A stretch of 64,000 nucleotides of DNA. Source: Lacinutrix jangbogonensis. GTDB lineage: Bacteria > Bacteroidota > Bacteroidia > Flavobacteriales > Flavobacteriaceae. The notes under the pieces were generated by a model that worked only from the letters and a program-made list of their open reading frames with translations, ran no database searches and had not been told where the DNA came from. Location of the stretch: contig NZ_JSWF01000035.1 of NCBI RefSeq assembly GCF_000797445.1, positions 1 to 64,000 on the forward strand, given 5' to 3'. Positions 41,478-50,854 of the stretch are shown here, piece by piece; the stretch's first letter is position 1; the number at the start of each line of letters is the position of its first letter. Both the position numbers and the translations under genes were made by a program.

Positions 41478-43580
41478 TTAAAATTTATATTGTAAAAACG
41501 CTGAAAAATTTCGTCCTGGCTCTGTAATTGGAGTCCTTCCAAAATTTGCTTGATTAGTAAAAGAGAAATTTAAATGACTGTTATAAGCTTCATCTAATGC
41601 ATTAATTACAGCAATACCTAGCGTTATACTCTTTATTGGTTTTACACCAAAACGGATATCTAAAGTTTGGTAGCCATCGGTTTCTGTTTCACCAAAACTT
41701 TTAGAGATATTATCTTGTTTAGAAATAAGGTTATACTTTATGTTTGCCCAAAATTTCTCTTTTTGAAAGCCTAAACTTAATTTGGTACTTAAAGGAGGTG
41801 TTAAAGGTAAAGACTCTCCTAAATCTTTGTTTTTTGCATAAACATAGGCAAACTCAGTTCTAAAATAGTAATCCTTTAAAAAATCGACTTGAGCCATAGC
41901 TTCAAACCCGGTTTTATAAGCTTCATCTATATTTTGAAACACTTTTACATATTTCGGTTGTGCCATTGGCATAAACTTGCGTGTAATTGTAGGATCTACT
42001 ACTCCAACTATATAGTTTTCGAATGATGAATAATAAAAGGACGTTTCATATTTAAAACTATTAAAACCATTTTCTAACGGTTCGTTTCCTTTAAAACCTA
42101 TTTCAAATTGATTATTTACTTCTGCTTTTAAATTTGGGTTCCCTAAATATTCATAAGGATCTTGACCAACAGTAAAGTGGTTAATAAAACGCTCTATCAT
42201 ATTAGCAGAACGCACTCCGCGTCCAAAAGCAGCTTCTAAAGTAAAACGATCTGATACTCTGTTTTTAATAGAGACTGTTCCGCTTACATTATGTTCTGTT
42301 CTTTTTTCAAGTTTGTATAACGCTGCAAAATCCGCTTCGGGATCTTTTATGTCTGAAGTTACATTGTCATACCGAACGCCAACTGTAAAAATGTTTTTAG
42401 CATTAATAGTATACTTTGCTTCCGTAAACACACCTAAATCTGTAATATAAGAATCTTGCCAAACCTTATCATTAAAAGTCATTGGCATCGGTAATGGGCT
42501 TCCGTTCATAACTTTCACGAGTCTGGTTCTTCCGCCATCTCTAGCAATATGCATGGCATCTAAACCAGAAAACACATTCAGTTTTTCTGCTGGTTTCCAA
42601 TTTAATTCTAATTTACCACCAATAGTTGTTGCTTCTACTGCAGAAACTGCTTCCATCATCATAAAAGAAGGTCTATTATCGTTTGTCATTAAATGATCTA
42701 CATAGCTATAATAGGCTTTTGCAGTTAATGATTTTGCTATTTCACCAATATTATCCAGTTTATAATCTAAAGCTAAAATACTACTGTTGTCATATTCAGT
42801 ATCCATTGGTAAGGCAGCGTGTAAAACATCGCGACCAAAAGATTGTCTCCAATGTGCCTGTAAACGTTCGTCTTCAGACAAATTATAACCTATTTTGATT
42901 CCGTAGTCTGTACTTCTAAAAGACGAAGGTATTTCGATAGCATTTCCATCTTCATAATTACCAAAATCTCTATAACCAACATTAGCTACAATGTCATATT
43001 TCTCTTGAATGTATTGTAATTGTGCTAAGTTTACTAATGCGTCTCCATTACTTTCATATCCAGATGAAACTTTTCCGTGTAAACCATAATCTTCATAATC
43101 TGGTTTTTGAGTTACCAAATTAACAACACCGCCAAAAGTTGCTCCATATCTTACTGTGTATGGGCCTTTTATAATTTCAATTTTAGCAATTTCTTCTGGA
43201 ATAATATGTGTTGTAATTGGGTCCATTCTGTTAGGGCACGCATGCATGGCTTTAGTACCACCATCGTACTGAATATTCAATTGCTCGTATTGAGATGCTC
43301 TAAAAGAAGGATCTATTGCGTAATTCCCTCTTTTTATAACAGAGAGTCCGTTGATGTCATTAAATAAATCTGCTACGTTTTTTGGTTGCACAATATCCTT
43401 TTCATAATTATTGGCAACAATTGTAAGTACTGGATCTTTTTTTAGGTTCCCAGTAATAAGTACTTCGTCTAAGGTATTAATTTTTTGTTTTGTGGTGTCT
43501 TTTTGAGTTTCGGTTTGTTCTTGCCCAAAAGACATAGCTGTAATTAGTGCGCATAACAACACACTATATAATGTTTTCAT
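41478..43580 (-). CDS. TonB-dependent receptor, copper (OprC/NosA) type
   Basis: A 700-residue outer-membrane receptor powered by TonB. The signal ends MSFGQ. A plug with LDEVLITGNLKKDPVLTIV, then NIQYDGGTKAMHACPNRMDPITTHI (Met112 to Met119, a His/Cys/Met cluster) follows; the CxxRMDP pattern and its location match copper receptors of the OprC/NosA group. IEIIKGPYTVRYGATFGGVVNLVTQ closes the plug, and a 22-strand barrel ends in FSAFLQYKF. It is likely to import copper or a copper complex. A small GKCHLKK protein gene lies upstream on the same strand. Confidence 0.88.
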   Translation of the reverse strand: MKTLYSVLLCALITAMSFGQEQTETQKDTTKQKINTLDEVLITGNLKKDPVLTIVANNYEKDIVQPKNVADLFNDINGLSVIKRGNYAIDPSFRASQYEQLNIQYDGGTKAMHACPNRMDPITTHIIPEEIAKIEIIKGPYTVRYGATFGGVVNLVTQKPDYEDYGLHGKVSSGYESNGDALVNLAQLQYIQEKYDIVANVGYRDFGNYEDGNAIEIPSSFRSTDYGIKIGYNLSEDERLQAHWRQSFGRDVLHAALPMDTEYDNSSILALDYKLDNIGEIAKSLTAKAYYSYVDHLMTNDNRPSFMMMEAVSAVEATTIGGKLELNWKPAEKLNVFSGLDAMHIARDGGRTRLVKVMNGSPLPMPMTFNDKVWQDSYITDLGVFTEAKYTINAKNIFTVGVRYDNVTSDIKDPEADFAALYKLEKRTEHNVSGTVSIKNRVSDRFTLEAAFGRGVRSANMIERFINHFTVGQDPYEYLGNPNLKAEVNNQFEIGFKGNEPLENGFNSFKYETSFYYSSFENYIVGVVDPTITRKFMPMAQPKYVKVFQNIDEAYKTGFEAMAQVDFLKDYYFRTEFAYVYAKNKDLGESLPLTPPLSTKLSLGFQKEKFWANIKYNLISKQDNISKSFGETETDGYQTLDIRFGVKPIKSITLGIAVINALDEAYNSHLNFSFTNQANFGRTPITEPGRNFSAFLQYKF

Positions 43581-43708
43581 GTATAGTAATATTATAGTTA
43601 ACTTAAGTAATTTTGGTAGAAAAAACTACCTCGTATAAAAGAATAACTATACTTGAGGAGGATGAAAACAATTGTTTACACTTGTAAAAGCGTATAGGTT
43701 TTGATAAA

Positions 43709-44020
43709 CTATAGGACTTTTTTTTTGTTGTTATATTTTTGAAACACAACAACTTCAAAAGCACTTGAAAATAAAATGAGCTCTTTAAAATCGATAATAC
43801 TCTCAGGTGTTTTTTGGTCTTTATCTAGAGACTTTGTAACTTTTTTTAAATGACACTTACCATTACATTTAAGTTCTGGCTTGTCTTTATTTTCGCATAG
43901 GGCCTCAATAAAACCAACAGGATCTATATTGTAATAAGCATAAGTTAATGTAACTCTAGTACTATTAAAAAGTAGTAGTGTTGTTAAAATAACAGAGAAT
44001 ATGTAAGCACTTATTTTCAT
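43709..44020 (-). CDS. Small exported protein with CNGKCHLKK motif
   Basis: A 103-residue protein with one N-terminal hydrophobic segment (ISAYIFSVILTTLLLF) and a mature region with Cys42, then LKCNGKCHLKKV (Cys52, Cys56, His57). Small proteins with this GKCHLKK motif accompany TonB-dependent receptors in flavobacteria. The Cys/His cluster fits metal (copper) binding next to a copper-type receptor; this is inference. ATG 44020 is used because the GTG at 44026 lies in the -7 box TATTTTTG (44026-44033, minus). It ends 128 bases before the receptor. Confidence 0.7.
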   Translation of the reverse strand: MKISAYIFSVILTTLLLFNSTRVTLTYAYYNIDPVGFIEALCENKDKPELKCNGKCHLKKVTKSLDKDQKTPESIIDFKELILFSSAFEVVVFQKYNNKKKVL

Positions 44021-44122
44021 TGGCACAAAAATAATATATCGTGTTTTTAATACAACTGATTTTTGTCATGTTTTAAATTTAGTTTTGAAAATCAAAACAA
44101 ATACTAGTATAATTATTTTTTG

Positions 44123-44146
44123 TGTATTTGTTAACCAAATGGTTAA
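44123..44146 (+). promoter_or_regulatory. Promoter with probable TetR operator
   Basis: TGTATTTG (44123-44130) resembles a -7 box. TTAACCAAATGGTTAA (44131-44146), arms TTAACC/GGTTAA, covers the expected transcription start, a typical place for a TetR autorepressor. Confidence 0.5.
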
Positions 44147-44160
44147 ACCGTATAGTTGAA

Positions 44161-44772
44161 ATGAAAAAAAAGAAAGACGAAAATACTGAAGTAAAAATAC
44201 TAGATGCTGCAAAAAACATATTTCAGTCTAAAGGAATGGATGGCGCACGTATGCAAGAAATTGCAGATAGAGCTGGAATTAATAAAGCCATGCTTCATTA
44301 TTATTATAGAAGCAAACAGTTACTTTTTGAAGCCGTTTTTACAAATGCATTTTCGCTATTAGCGCCGCAATTAAATGCTATTTTAAATGATGATTCCTCT
44401 ATTGAGGAAAAAATAAAAAAATTCACATCTAACTATATTACGTTTATGATGAAGCATCCGTATTTGCCAAATTTTATTATTCAGGAACTTAATAGGAATG
44501 AAGATTTTATTTTAAAAATGAAGAACAACACTGGTTTTCCAAATTTAGAAAAGTTTAAAAAGCAAGTCTATGAAGAGGTTAAAAAAGACATTATAACATC
44601 CATTAGTGGAGAACAATTATTTATAAATACCCTCTCACTTTGTGTGTTCCCTTTTGTGGGCAGACCATTAATAAAAGCGCTAATTAACACTGATGAAGTG
44701 ACTTTTAACCAAATAATTGAAGCACGCAAAATAGAAGTTGCCAACTTTATTATTAACTCAATAAAAAAATAA
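44161..44772 (+). CDS. TetR/AcrR-family regulator
   Basis: A 203-residue repressor. The N-terminal helix-turn-helix is ILDAAKNIFQSKGMDGARMQEIADRAGINKAMLHYYYRSKQLLFEAVF, a canonical TetR DNA-binding domain. The ligand-binding C-terminal domain is helical and divergent. ATG 44161 (MKKKKDEN) is preferred to GTG 44122, which lies in the promoter. It starts the efflux operon: the TolC gene begins 1 base after its stop. It probably represses the operon until a drug-like ligand binds. Confidence 0.9.
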   Translation: MKKKKDENTEVKILDAAKNIFQSKGMDGARMQEIADRAGINKAMLHYYYRSKQLLFEAVFTNAFSLLAPQLNAILNDDSSIEEKIKKFTSNYITFMMKHPYLPNFIIQELNRNEDFILKMKNNTGFPNLEKFKKQVYEEVKKDIITSISGEQLFINTLSLCVFPFVGRPLIKALINTDEVTFNQIIEARKIEVANFIINSIKK

Positions 44773-44773
44773 G

Positions 44774-46024
44774 ATGAAAAAGTTAGTATTCATATTAGCA
44801 CTAACGTTTAGTTTCTCTGTTATAGCACAAGAAAGCATAACTTTAAATACGTGTTATAACTTAGTTGAAACCAATTACCCTTTAGCCAAACAAAGTAAAC
44901 TATTTGAAGATCAAAATAAGATAGATTCAGATGTTATATCCAATTCAAAATTACCACAATTTAGTATGGATGCTCAAGTAACTTATCAATCGGAAGTTAT
45001 CGAAATCCCTATACCAAATGCTAATATAGAACCTTTAAACAAGGATCAATATCGTGCCACAGTTTCAGTAAATCAAATCATTTATAATGGAGGTTTAACG
45101 GACGCTTCATTACAGGTTAAATCTGCTCAATTAAAAACCAAACAAAAACAGGTTGAAATAAGTTTATATCAATTTAAACAACAAATCAATCAACTCTATT
45201 TTTCTGTTTTACTCGCACAGGAATCTGAATTATTATTAAACGCCAAGCAAACACAAGTGCAAGCAAAACACAAAGAAGTACAATCTGGGATTAAGTATGG
45301 TTTAATTTTACCAACTTCGGATTTAATATTGGAAGCCGAATTAATAAAAATAAGCCAGCAACTTCAAGAATTAGAAAGCAATAAAATTGCACTTATTGAA
45401 ACACTTTCAAGTTTAATAAGTCAACAATTAAATGCTGCTACCCTATTTCAAAACCCACTTATAGAGACACAATTACAAACAGAAATATCAAGACCTGAAT
45501 TGGAATTACTTCAACTTAAAAAAGAAGAAATTGAAAGTTCAGAAATACTAATCTCCAAGCAAAACGCACCAAAATTAATTGGTTTCGCAACTGGTGGCTA
45601 TGGTAATCCAGGATTGAATATGCTCGATAATTCGTTTCAAACATTCTACACACTTGGCGTAAAATTACATTGGAATATATTTGACTGGCATTCAAATAAG
45701 AAGCAACGTGAGTCTTTAGTAATCAACAAAGACCTTATAGATAATGAAACTGAAATCTTTAAACTAAACACCAATATCAAATTAAATCAGCTCCAAAAAG
45801 AAATAGATAAAATGGAAGTGATCATTATATCTGATGCTAAAATTATTAAGCTTAGAAAAGAAGTATTAAAAACAGCCGATTCGCAACTTAAAAATGGAGT
45901 GATTACGTCTTCAGCATATGTTACAGAACTCACCAATTTATACCAAGATGAAAACACGTTGGTAAGACATGAAATTCAGTTAAAACTCACAAAATCAAAT
46001 TACAATGTCATCAAAGGACAATAA
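44774..46024 (+). CDS. TolC-family outer-membrane efflux protein
   Basis: A 416-residue outer-membrane channel subunit. The signal ends SVIAQ. Two long coiled-coil repeats with SVNQIIYNGGLTDASLQVKSAQL and KLHWNIFDWHSNKKQRESL mark the repeated OEP domains of TolC. It is the exit duct for the ABC exporter encoded downstream; genes are packed in the order tetR-tolC-hlyD-ATPase-ATPase-permease-permease. Confidence 0.92.
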   Translation: MKKLVFILALTFSFSVIAQESITLNTCYNLVETNYPLAKQSKLFEDQNKIDSDVISNSKLPQFSMDAQVTYQSEVIEIPIPNANIEPLNKDQYRATVSVNQIIYNGGLTDASLQVKSAQLKTKQKQVEISLYQFKQQINQLYFSVLLAQESELLLNAKQTQVQAKHKEVQSGIKYGLILPTSDLILEAELIKISQQLQELESNKIALIETLSSLISQQLNAATLFQNPLIETQLQTEISRPELELLQLKKEEIESSEILISKQNAPKLIGFATGGYGNPGLNMLDNSFQTFYTLGVKLHWNIFDWHSNKKQRESLVINKDLIDNETEIFKLNTNIKLNQLQKEIDKMEVIIISDAKIIKLRKEVLKTADSQLKNGVITSSAYVTELTNLYQDENTLVRHEIQLKLTKSNYNVIKGQ

Positions 46025-46034
46025 AAACAGACAC

Positions 46035-46925
46035 ATGAAAAACTACAACTATATCTTAGGATTAAGCATCATGACGACTAGCTTGTTTTCATGTGAAAAC
46101 GACAATGGAAAAGCAGATGGTTACGGAAATTTTGAAGCTACAGAAATAACCATTTCAGCGGAAACTAACGGAAAGCTAATGCCGTTTACTATTAACGAAG
46201 GAGATGTGCTCGAAGAAGAACAGTTTATAGGCTATATCGATACTATTCAACTGGCATTAAAACGTGAACAATTAGAAGTATCTAAAACTGTTATTAGCTC
46301 AAAATCAAAAGGTGTGCTATCTCAAATATCTGTACTAAACTCCAAGTTTAAAACAGCCAAAATAAACAAAACTAGAGTTGAAAACCTAATTCGAGATAAT
46401 GCAGGAACGCAAAAGCAATTAGACGATGTTTCAGGAGAAATGGATGTTATTAAAAGTCAAATTAGAAGTGTAGAAATCCAAAATGCACCCGTGGTTAACG
46501 AACTTAAATCTATTGATATTCAAATAAAACAGATTGATGACCAAATCCAGAAAAGCAAAATTACAAATCCTATAAACGGAACAGTCTTAACCAAATACAC
46601 AGAACCCAATGAAATTACCGCTTTTGGAAAACCATTGTATAAAATCGCAGATTTAAGTACCATGCAATTACGCGTGTACATTAGCGAAACACAATTAGCC
46701 AATATTAAAATAGGACAAGAAGTTTCTGTTAAAATTGATGATGCAGATACTATGAAATCTTATAATGGGATGGTTAGCTGGATAGCTTCAGAAGCCGAAT
46801 TTACACCAAAAATAATTCAAACTAAAGAAGAACGTGTTGCACTGGTTTATGCAGTAAAAATTGACGTTAAAAATGATGGCAGTCTTAAAATAGGAATGCC
46901 AGCAGAATTATGGCTAACAAATTAA
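46035..46925 (+). CDS. HlyD-family periplasmic adaptor lipoprotein
   Basis: A 296-residue membrane-fusion protein, YbhG/YhiI-like. Lipobox LFSC after MTTS. Biotinyl-lipoyl half-motif EATEITISAETNGKLMPFTINEGD, coiled-coil hairpin with NKTRVENLIRDNAGTQKQLDDVSGEM, then ITNPINGTVLTKYTEPNEIT and a beta-barrel with LRVYISETQLANIKIGQEVSV. ATG 46035 is used; ATG 46005 within the tolC end would add a non-signal extension. It connects TolC to the inner-membrane ABC exporter. Confidence 0.9.
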   Translation: MKNYNYILGLSIMTTSLFSCENDNGKADGYGNFEATEITISAETNGKLMPFTINEGDVLEEEQFIGYIDTIQLALKREQLEVSKTVISSKSKGVLSQISVLNSKFKTAKINKTRVENLIRDNAGTQKQLDDVSGEMDVIKSQIRSVEIQNAPVVNELKSIDIQIKQIDDQIQKSKITNPINGTVLTKYTEPNEITAFGKPLYKIADLSTMQLRVYISETQLANIKIGQEVSVKIDDADTMKSYNGMVSWIASEAEFTPKIIQTKEERVALVYAVKIDVKNDGSLKIGMPAELWLTN

Positions 46926-46928
46926 AGA

Positions 46929-47831
46929 ATGAGTATTAGCATTTCTAACATATCAAAATCTTACAAAAAAGCAAAAGCTTTACAAGACATTTCTTTTGAT
47001 GTAAAACCAGGTGAACTCTTTGGGCTTATTGGTCCAGATGGAGCTGGAAAAACAACGTTGTTCAGAGTTTTAACCACGCTTTTAATCGCAAATGAAGGTA
47101 ATGCAACCGTTGCTGGTTTTGATGTGGTTGACGATTACAAAAGCATTAGGAAAAATGTTGGTTATATGCCTGGAAAATTCTCGCTCTATCAAGATTTAAC
47201 AGTTGAAGAGAATTTAAAATTTTTTGCTACTATTTTCGGAACAACCATAGAAGAAAACTACGATTTAATAAAAGAAATCTATGTACAAATAGAACCTTTT
47301 AAAGATCGTCGTGCTGGCAAATTGTCTGGTGGAATGAAACAAAAACTCGCTTTATGCTGTGCATTAATCCATAAACCTAAAGTATTGTTTTTAGATGAAC
47401 CTACAACAGGAGTAGATCCTGTTTCTAGAAAAGAATTCTGGGACATGTTAAAACGATTACAACAAAAACATATCACCATTTTGGTATCTACACCTTATAT
47501 GGATGAAGCAGCTCTATGTGATAGAATTGCATTAATTCAAGATGGGAAAATTTTGGAGATTGATTCACCAGAAGCCATTGTGAAAAATTACACAAAACAA
47601 ATTTATAATGTACGTGCAAATAATATGTACCTACTTATTAATAGTTTAAAAGAATACGAATACAACCATAGCGTATATCCTTTTGGCGAGTTTGTGCATT
47701 ATACAAACAGTAGAACAGATTTTAATCCTGAAAATTTAAAGGTGTTTTTAGAATCTAAAAGTCTAATTGATATTGAAATTAAAAAAACAGTAGCAACGAT
47801 TGAAGACACCTTTATGGAACTAGCAAAATAA
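46929..47831 (+). CDS. ABC-2 exporter ATPase, first subunit
   Basis: A 300-residue ATPase. Walker A GPDGAGKTT (35-43), signature KLSGGMKQKLAL and Walker B VLFLDEPTTGVDP are intact. It corresponds to the first ATPase half of E. coli YbhF, here as a separate protein. It overlaps the next ATPase gene by one base (TAATG). It energises export by the two permeases downstream. Confidence 0.92.
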   Translation: MSISISNISKSYKKAKALQDISFDVKPGELFGLIGPDGAGKTTLFRVLTTLLIANEGNATVAGFDVVDDYKSIRKNVGYMPGKFSLYQDLTVEENLKFFATIFGTTIEENYDLIKEIYVQIEPFKDRRAGKLSGGMKQKLALCCALIHKPKVLFLDEPTTGVDPVSRKEFWDMLKRLQQKHITILVSTPYMDEAALCDRIALIQDGKILEIDSPEAIVKNYTKQIYNVRANNMYLLINSLKEYEYNHSVYPFGEFVHYTNSRTDFNPENLKVFLESKSLIDIEIKKTVATIEDTFMELAK

Positions 47832-48559
47832 TGAGCAACGAAAAAGTCATACAAGTAGAAGGATTAACTAAAATGTTTGGAGATTTTACAGCTGTAAACG
47901 ACATTACTTTTGAAGTTAATAAGGGTGAAATATTTGGATTCCTAGGCGCAAATGGTGCAGGAAAAACCACTGCTATGAAAATGCTTATTGGTATTTCTAA
48001 ACCAACTTCTGGGAAGGCAAAAGTAGCAGGGTTCGATGTATTTAAACATGCAGAAGACATTAAAAAGAATATTGGTTATATGAGTCAGAAATTTGCATTG
48101 TATGACGACTTAACCGTTAAAGAAAATATTACTTTTTTTGGTGGTATTTATGGATTACCGAGAAAACGAATAAAAGAAAAATCGAATGTTTTAATTGAAG
48201 AATTAGGCCTTGAGCAGGTTGCAAACAAATTAGTTGGCTCCTTACCATTGGGTTGGAAACAAAAACTTTCCTTTTCTGTGTCTTTGCTTCACGATCCTAA
48301 AATCGTGTTTTTAGACGAACCAACAGGGGGCGTTGATCCAATTACTAGAAGACAGTTTTGGGAAATGATTTACAAAGCAGCCAACAATGGAACAACCGTT
48401 TTTGTAACCACACATTATATGGATGAAGCAGAATATTGTGATCGTGTTTCAATTATGGTTAATGGTAAAATTGAAGCTTTAGATACTCCAAAAAAGCTAA
48501 AAGAACAGTTTAAGGTTGCAAATATGAACGATGTGTTTTTAAAATTAGCAAGAGGATGA
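47831..48559 (+). CDS. ABC-2 exporter ATPase, second subunit
   Basis: A 242-residue ATPase. Walker A GANGAGKTT (39-47) and Walker B IVFLDEPTGGVDP are intact, but the signature is LPLGWKQKLSFS instead of LSGGxxQ, as in the second half of YbhF. This suggests an asymmetric pair with one altered ATP site. One-base overlap upstream and four-base overlap (ATGA) with the first permease. Confidence 0.92.
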   Translation: MSNEKVIQVEGLTKMFGDFTAVNDITFEVNKGEIFGFLGANGAGKTTAMKMLIGISKPTSGKAKVAGFDVFKHAEDIKKNIGYMSQKFALYDDLTVKENITFFGGIYGLPRKRIKEKSNVLIEELGLEQVANKLVGSLPLGWKQKLSFSVSLLHDPKIVFLDEPTGGVDPITRRQFWEMIYKAANNGTTVFVTTHYMDEAEYCDRVSIMVNGKIEALDTPKKLKEQFKVANMNDVFLKLARG

Positions 48560-49662
48560 AACGTTTCAAAGGCTTTATAAAAAAGGAATTCTACCATATC
48601 TTTAGAGATAGACGCTCGTTGTTTATTCTCTTCGGAATGCCTATCGCACAAATATTGCTGTTTGGCTTCGCAATAACTAACGAAATAAACAATGTAGATA
48701 TTGCTGTTTTAGACCATTCTAAAGATGCAACTACAGAAGAAATTATCAATAAAATTTCAGACTCAAAATATTTTAGTGTTAAACAAATGGTTGATCGCGA
48801 AGCAGATATTGCTTCGGTATTTAAAAAAGGTGAAGTTAAAGCCGTTTTAAATTTCGAAAAAGATTTCAGTAAAAACCTAATGAAAGACCACAAAGCAACG
48901 GTTCAGATTATTACAGATGCTACAGATCCAAATACAGCAAATACAATAAGTAATTATCTAAATGCTATTCTTCAAAAGTATCAAAAAGAATTAAATAAAG
49001 ACATTACTATTGCATACCAAATAGTTCCACAAACACGTATGGTTTACAATCCAGAATTAAAGAGTGTCTATATGTTTGTTCCTGGAGTAATGACTATTAT
49101 TTTAATGTTAGTTTCAGCAATGATGACTTCCATTTCCATTACCCGAGAAAAGGAATTAGGAACAATGGAAATACTATTAGTATCACCATTAAAACCAATT
49201 CAGGTCATTATTGGCAAGGTATTTCCTTACATTTTTCTATCCATTATTAACGCAGTAGTAATCGTCTTATTAAGTATTTTTATTTTTAAAATGCCAGTTC
49301 AAGGCAGCTTGTTTTTATTAGGTTTAGAAAGTATTCTTTTTATAATAAGCGCTTTAGCTTTAGGTATATTAATTTCAACTATTTCAGCAACACAACAAAC
49401 GGCCATGATGATTTCTTTAATGGGATTAATGCTTCCTGTAATTTTACTATCAGGATTTATTTTTCCTATTACAAGTATGCCATTACCATTGCAAATGATT
49501 AGTAATATTATTCCTGCTAAATGGTTTATTATCATCATTAAAGGTATCATGCTAAAAGGCGTTGGACTCCAATATATATGGAAAGAAACCTTGATTTTAT
49601 TGGGAATGACTGTGTTTTTTATAGCATTAAGTGTTAAGAAATATAAAATTAGACTGGAATAA
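48556..49662 (+). CDS. ABC-2 permease, YbhS-like
   Basis: A 368-residue inner-membrane permease: an N-terminal helix (RSLFILFGMPIAQILLFGFAI), a large periplasmic domain (to about residue 175) and five C-terminal helices. ITREKELGTMEILLVSPLKPIQVIIGKVFPY is the hallmark ABC-2 coupling segment. Forms a heterodimer with the following permease. One-base overlap with the next gene. Confidence 0.91.
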   Translation: MKRFKGFIKKEFYHIFRDRRSLFILFGMPIAQILLFGFAITNEINNVDIAVLDHSKDATTEEIINKISDSKYFSVKQMVDREADIASVFKKGEVKAVLNFEKDFSKNLMKDHKATVQIITDATDPNTANTISNYLNAILQKYQKELNKDITIAYQIVPQTRMVYNPELKSVYMFVPGVMTIILMLVSAMMTSISITREKELGTMEILLVSPLKPIQVIIGKVFPYIFLSIINAVVIVLLSIFIFKMPVQGSLFLLGLESILFIISALALGILISTISATQQTAMMISLMGLMLPVILLSGFIFPITSMPLPLQMISNIIPAKWFIIIIKGIMLKGVGLQYIWKETLILLGMTVFFIALSVKKYKIRLE

Positions 49663-50783
49663 TGAAAACAATCTTATACATCATACAAAAAGAGTTTAAG
49701 CAAATCTTTAGAAATAAGGGCATGCTTCCTATAATATTCATTTTGCCATTATTGCAACTGGTTATATTATCAAATGCCGCAACTTTTGAAGTGAAGAATA
49801 TCAAATTTGGCTACATCGATAATGATCGCACATCCACATCTAGAGCATTAGTCGAAAAATTTAATGCTTCTACTTATTTTGATGTATTAACAGATTTTCC
49901 TTCGGAAGCATTAGCAAGTTCGGAAATGCTAAAAGGAAAAGTAGATATTATTTTAGAAATCCCACACTATTTTGAACGCGATTTACAAAAAGAAAAACAC
50001 AATAATTTAGGCATTACCATTAACGCAATTGATGGCGCAGCAGCTGGTGTTGAAAATGTATATGTCACGCAGGTTATTCAACACTTTAATCAACATTTAA
50101 AAGTCGATTTAGTACAAGTTTCAGACCAACAGGTTCAGCCTATAACTATAGAAACCATTCCACTGTTTTGGTATAACAAAACCTTAAATTATAAAACATT
50201 TATGGTTCCTGGAATACTAGTTTTATTGGTAACTATGATTACACTTTTCCTTTCAGGAATGAATATTGTACGCGAAAAAGAAATAGGAACTTTAGAACAA
50301 ATAAACGTCACACCCATTAAGAAAAGTCAGTTTATTATTGGAAAACTCTTTCCGTTTTGGGTTATAGGAATGGGCTTATTAACTGTTGGATTACTATTAG
50401 CAAGACTCATATTTAATGTTCCTATGATTGGTAGTTTATCATTGATGTATTTATACACGTCCATTTATATTTTAGTGATTTTAGGCATAGGACTCTTCAT
50501 TTCAAATTTTACAGACACACAACAACAAGCCATGTTTATCGCTTGGTTTTTTAAGGTTATTTTTATTTTAATGAGTGGATTATTTACACCAATTGAGAGT
50601 ATGCCAAAATGGGCTCAAATATTTACCGAGTTTAATCCAATAAAATATTTTGTAGAAGTCATGCGAATGGTCATGCTAAAAGGCTCTGGATTTACAGATA
50701 TTCTTCCACAACTACTAAAAACATTGTTATATGCTGTAGTTATGAATGGTTTGGCTGTTTGGAGCTACAAGAAGACTAATTAA
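49662..50783 (+). CDS. ABC-2 permease, YbhR-like
   Basis: A 373-residue permease with the same layout: RNKGMLPIIFILPLLQLVILSNAA helix, periplasmic domain, then IVREKEIGTLEQINVTPIKKSQFIIGKLFPFW and five helices, ending near GLAVWSYKK. Last gene of the TetR-controlled efflux operon. Confidence 0.91.
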   Translation: MKTILYIIQKEFKQIFRNKGMLPIIFILPLLQLVILSNAATFEVKNIKFGYIDNDRTSTSRALVEKFNASTYFDVLTDFPSEALASSEMLKGKVDIILEIPHYFERDLQKEKHNNLGITINAIDGAAAGVENVYVTQVIQHFNQHLKVDLVQVSDQQVQPITIETIPLFWYNKTLNYKTFMVPGILVLLVTMITLFLSGMNIVREKEIGTLEQINVTPIKKSQFIIGKLFPFWVIGMGLLTVGLLLARLIFNVPMIGSLSLMYLYTSIYILVILGIGLFISNFTDTQQQAMFIAWFFKVIFILMSGLFTPIESMPKWAQIFTEFNPIKYFVEVMRMVMLKGSGFTDILPQLLKTLLYAVVMNGLAVWSYKKTN

Positions 50784-50854
50784 CCTTGTGTAACATTAGA
50801 TACATTTTAAGCTTTTTATTAATTCTAAATTTGTTTTATAATTAATAATACTCA

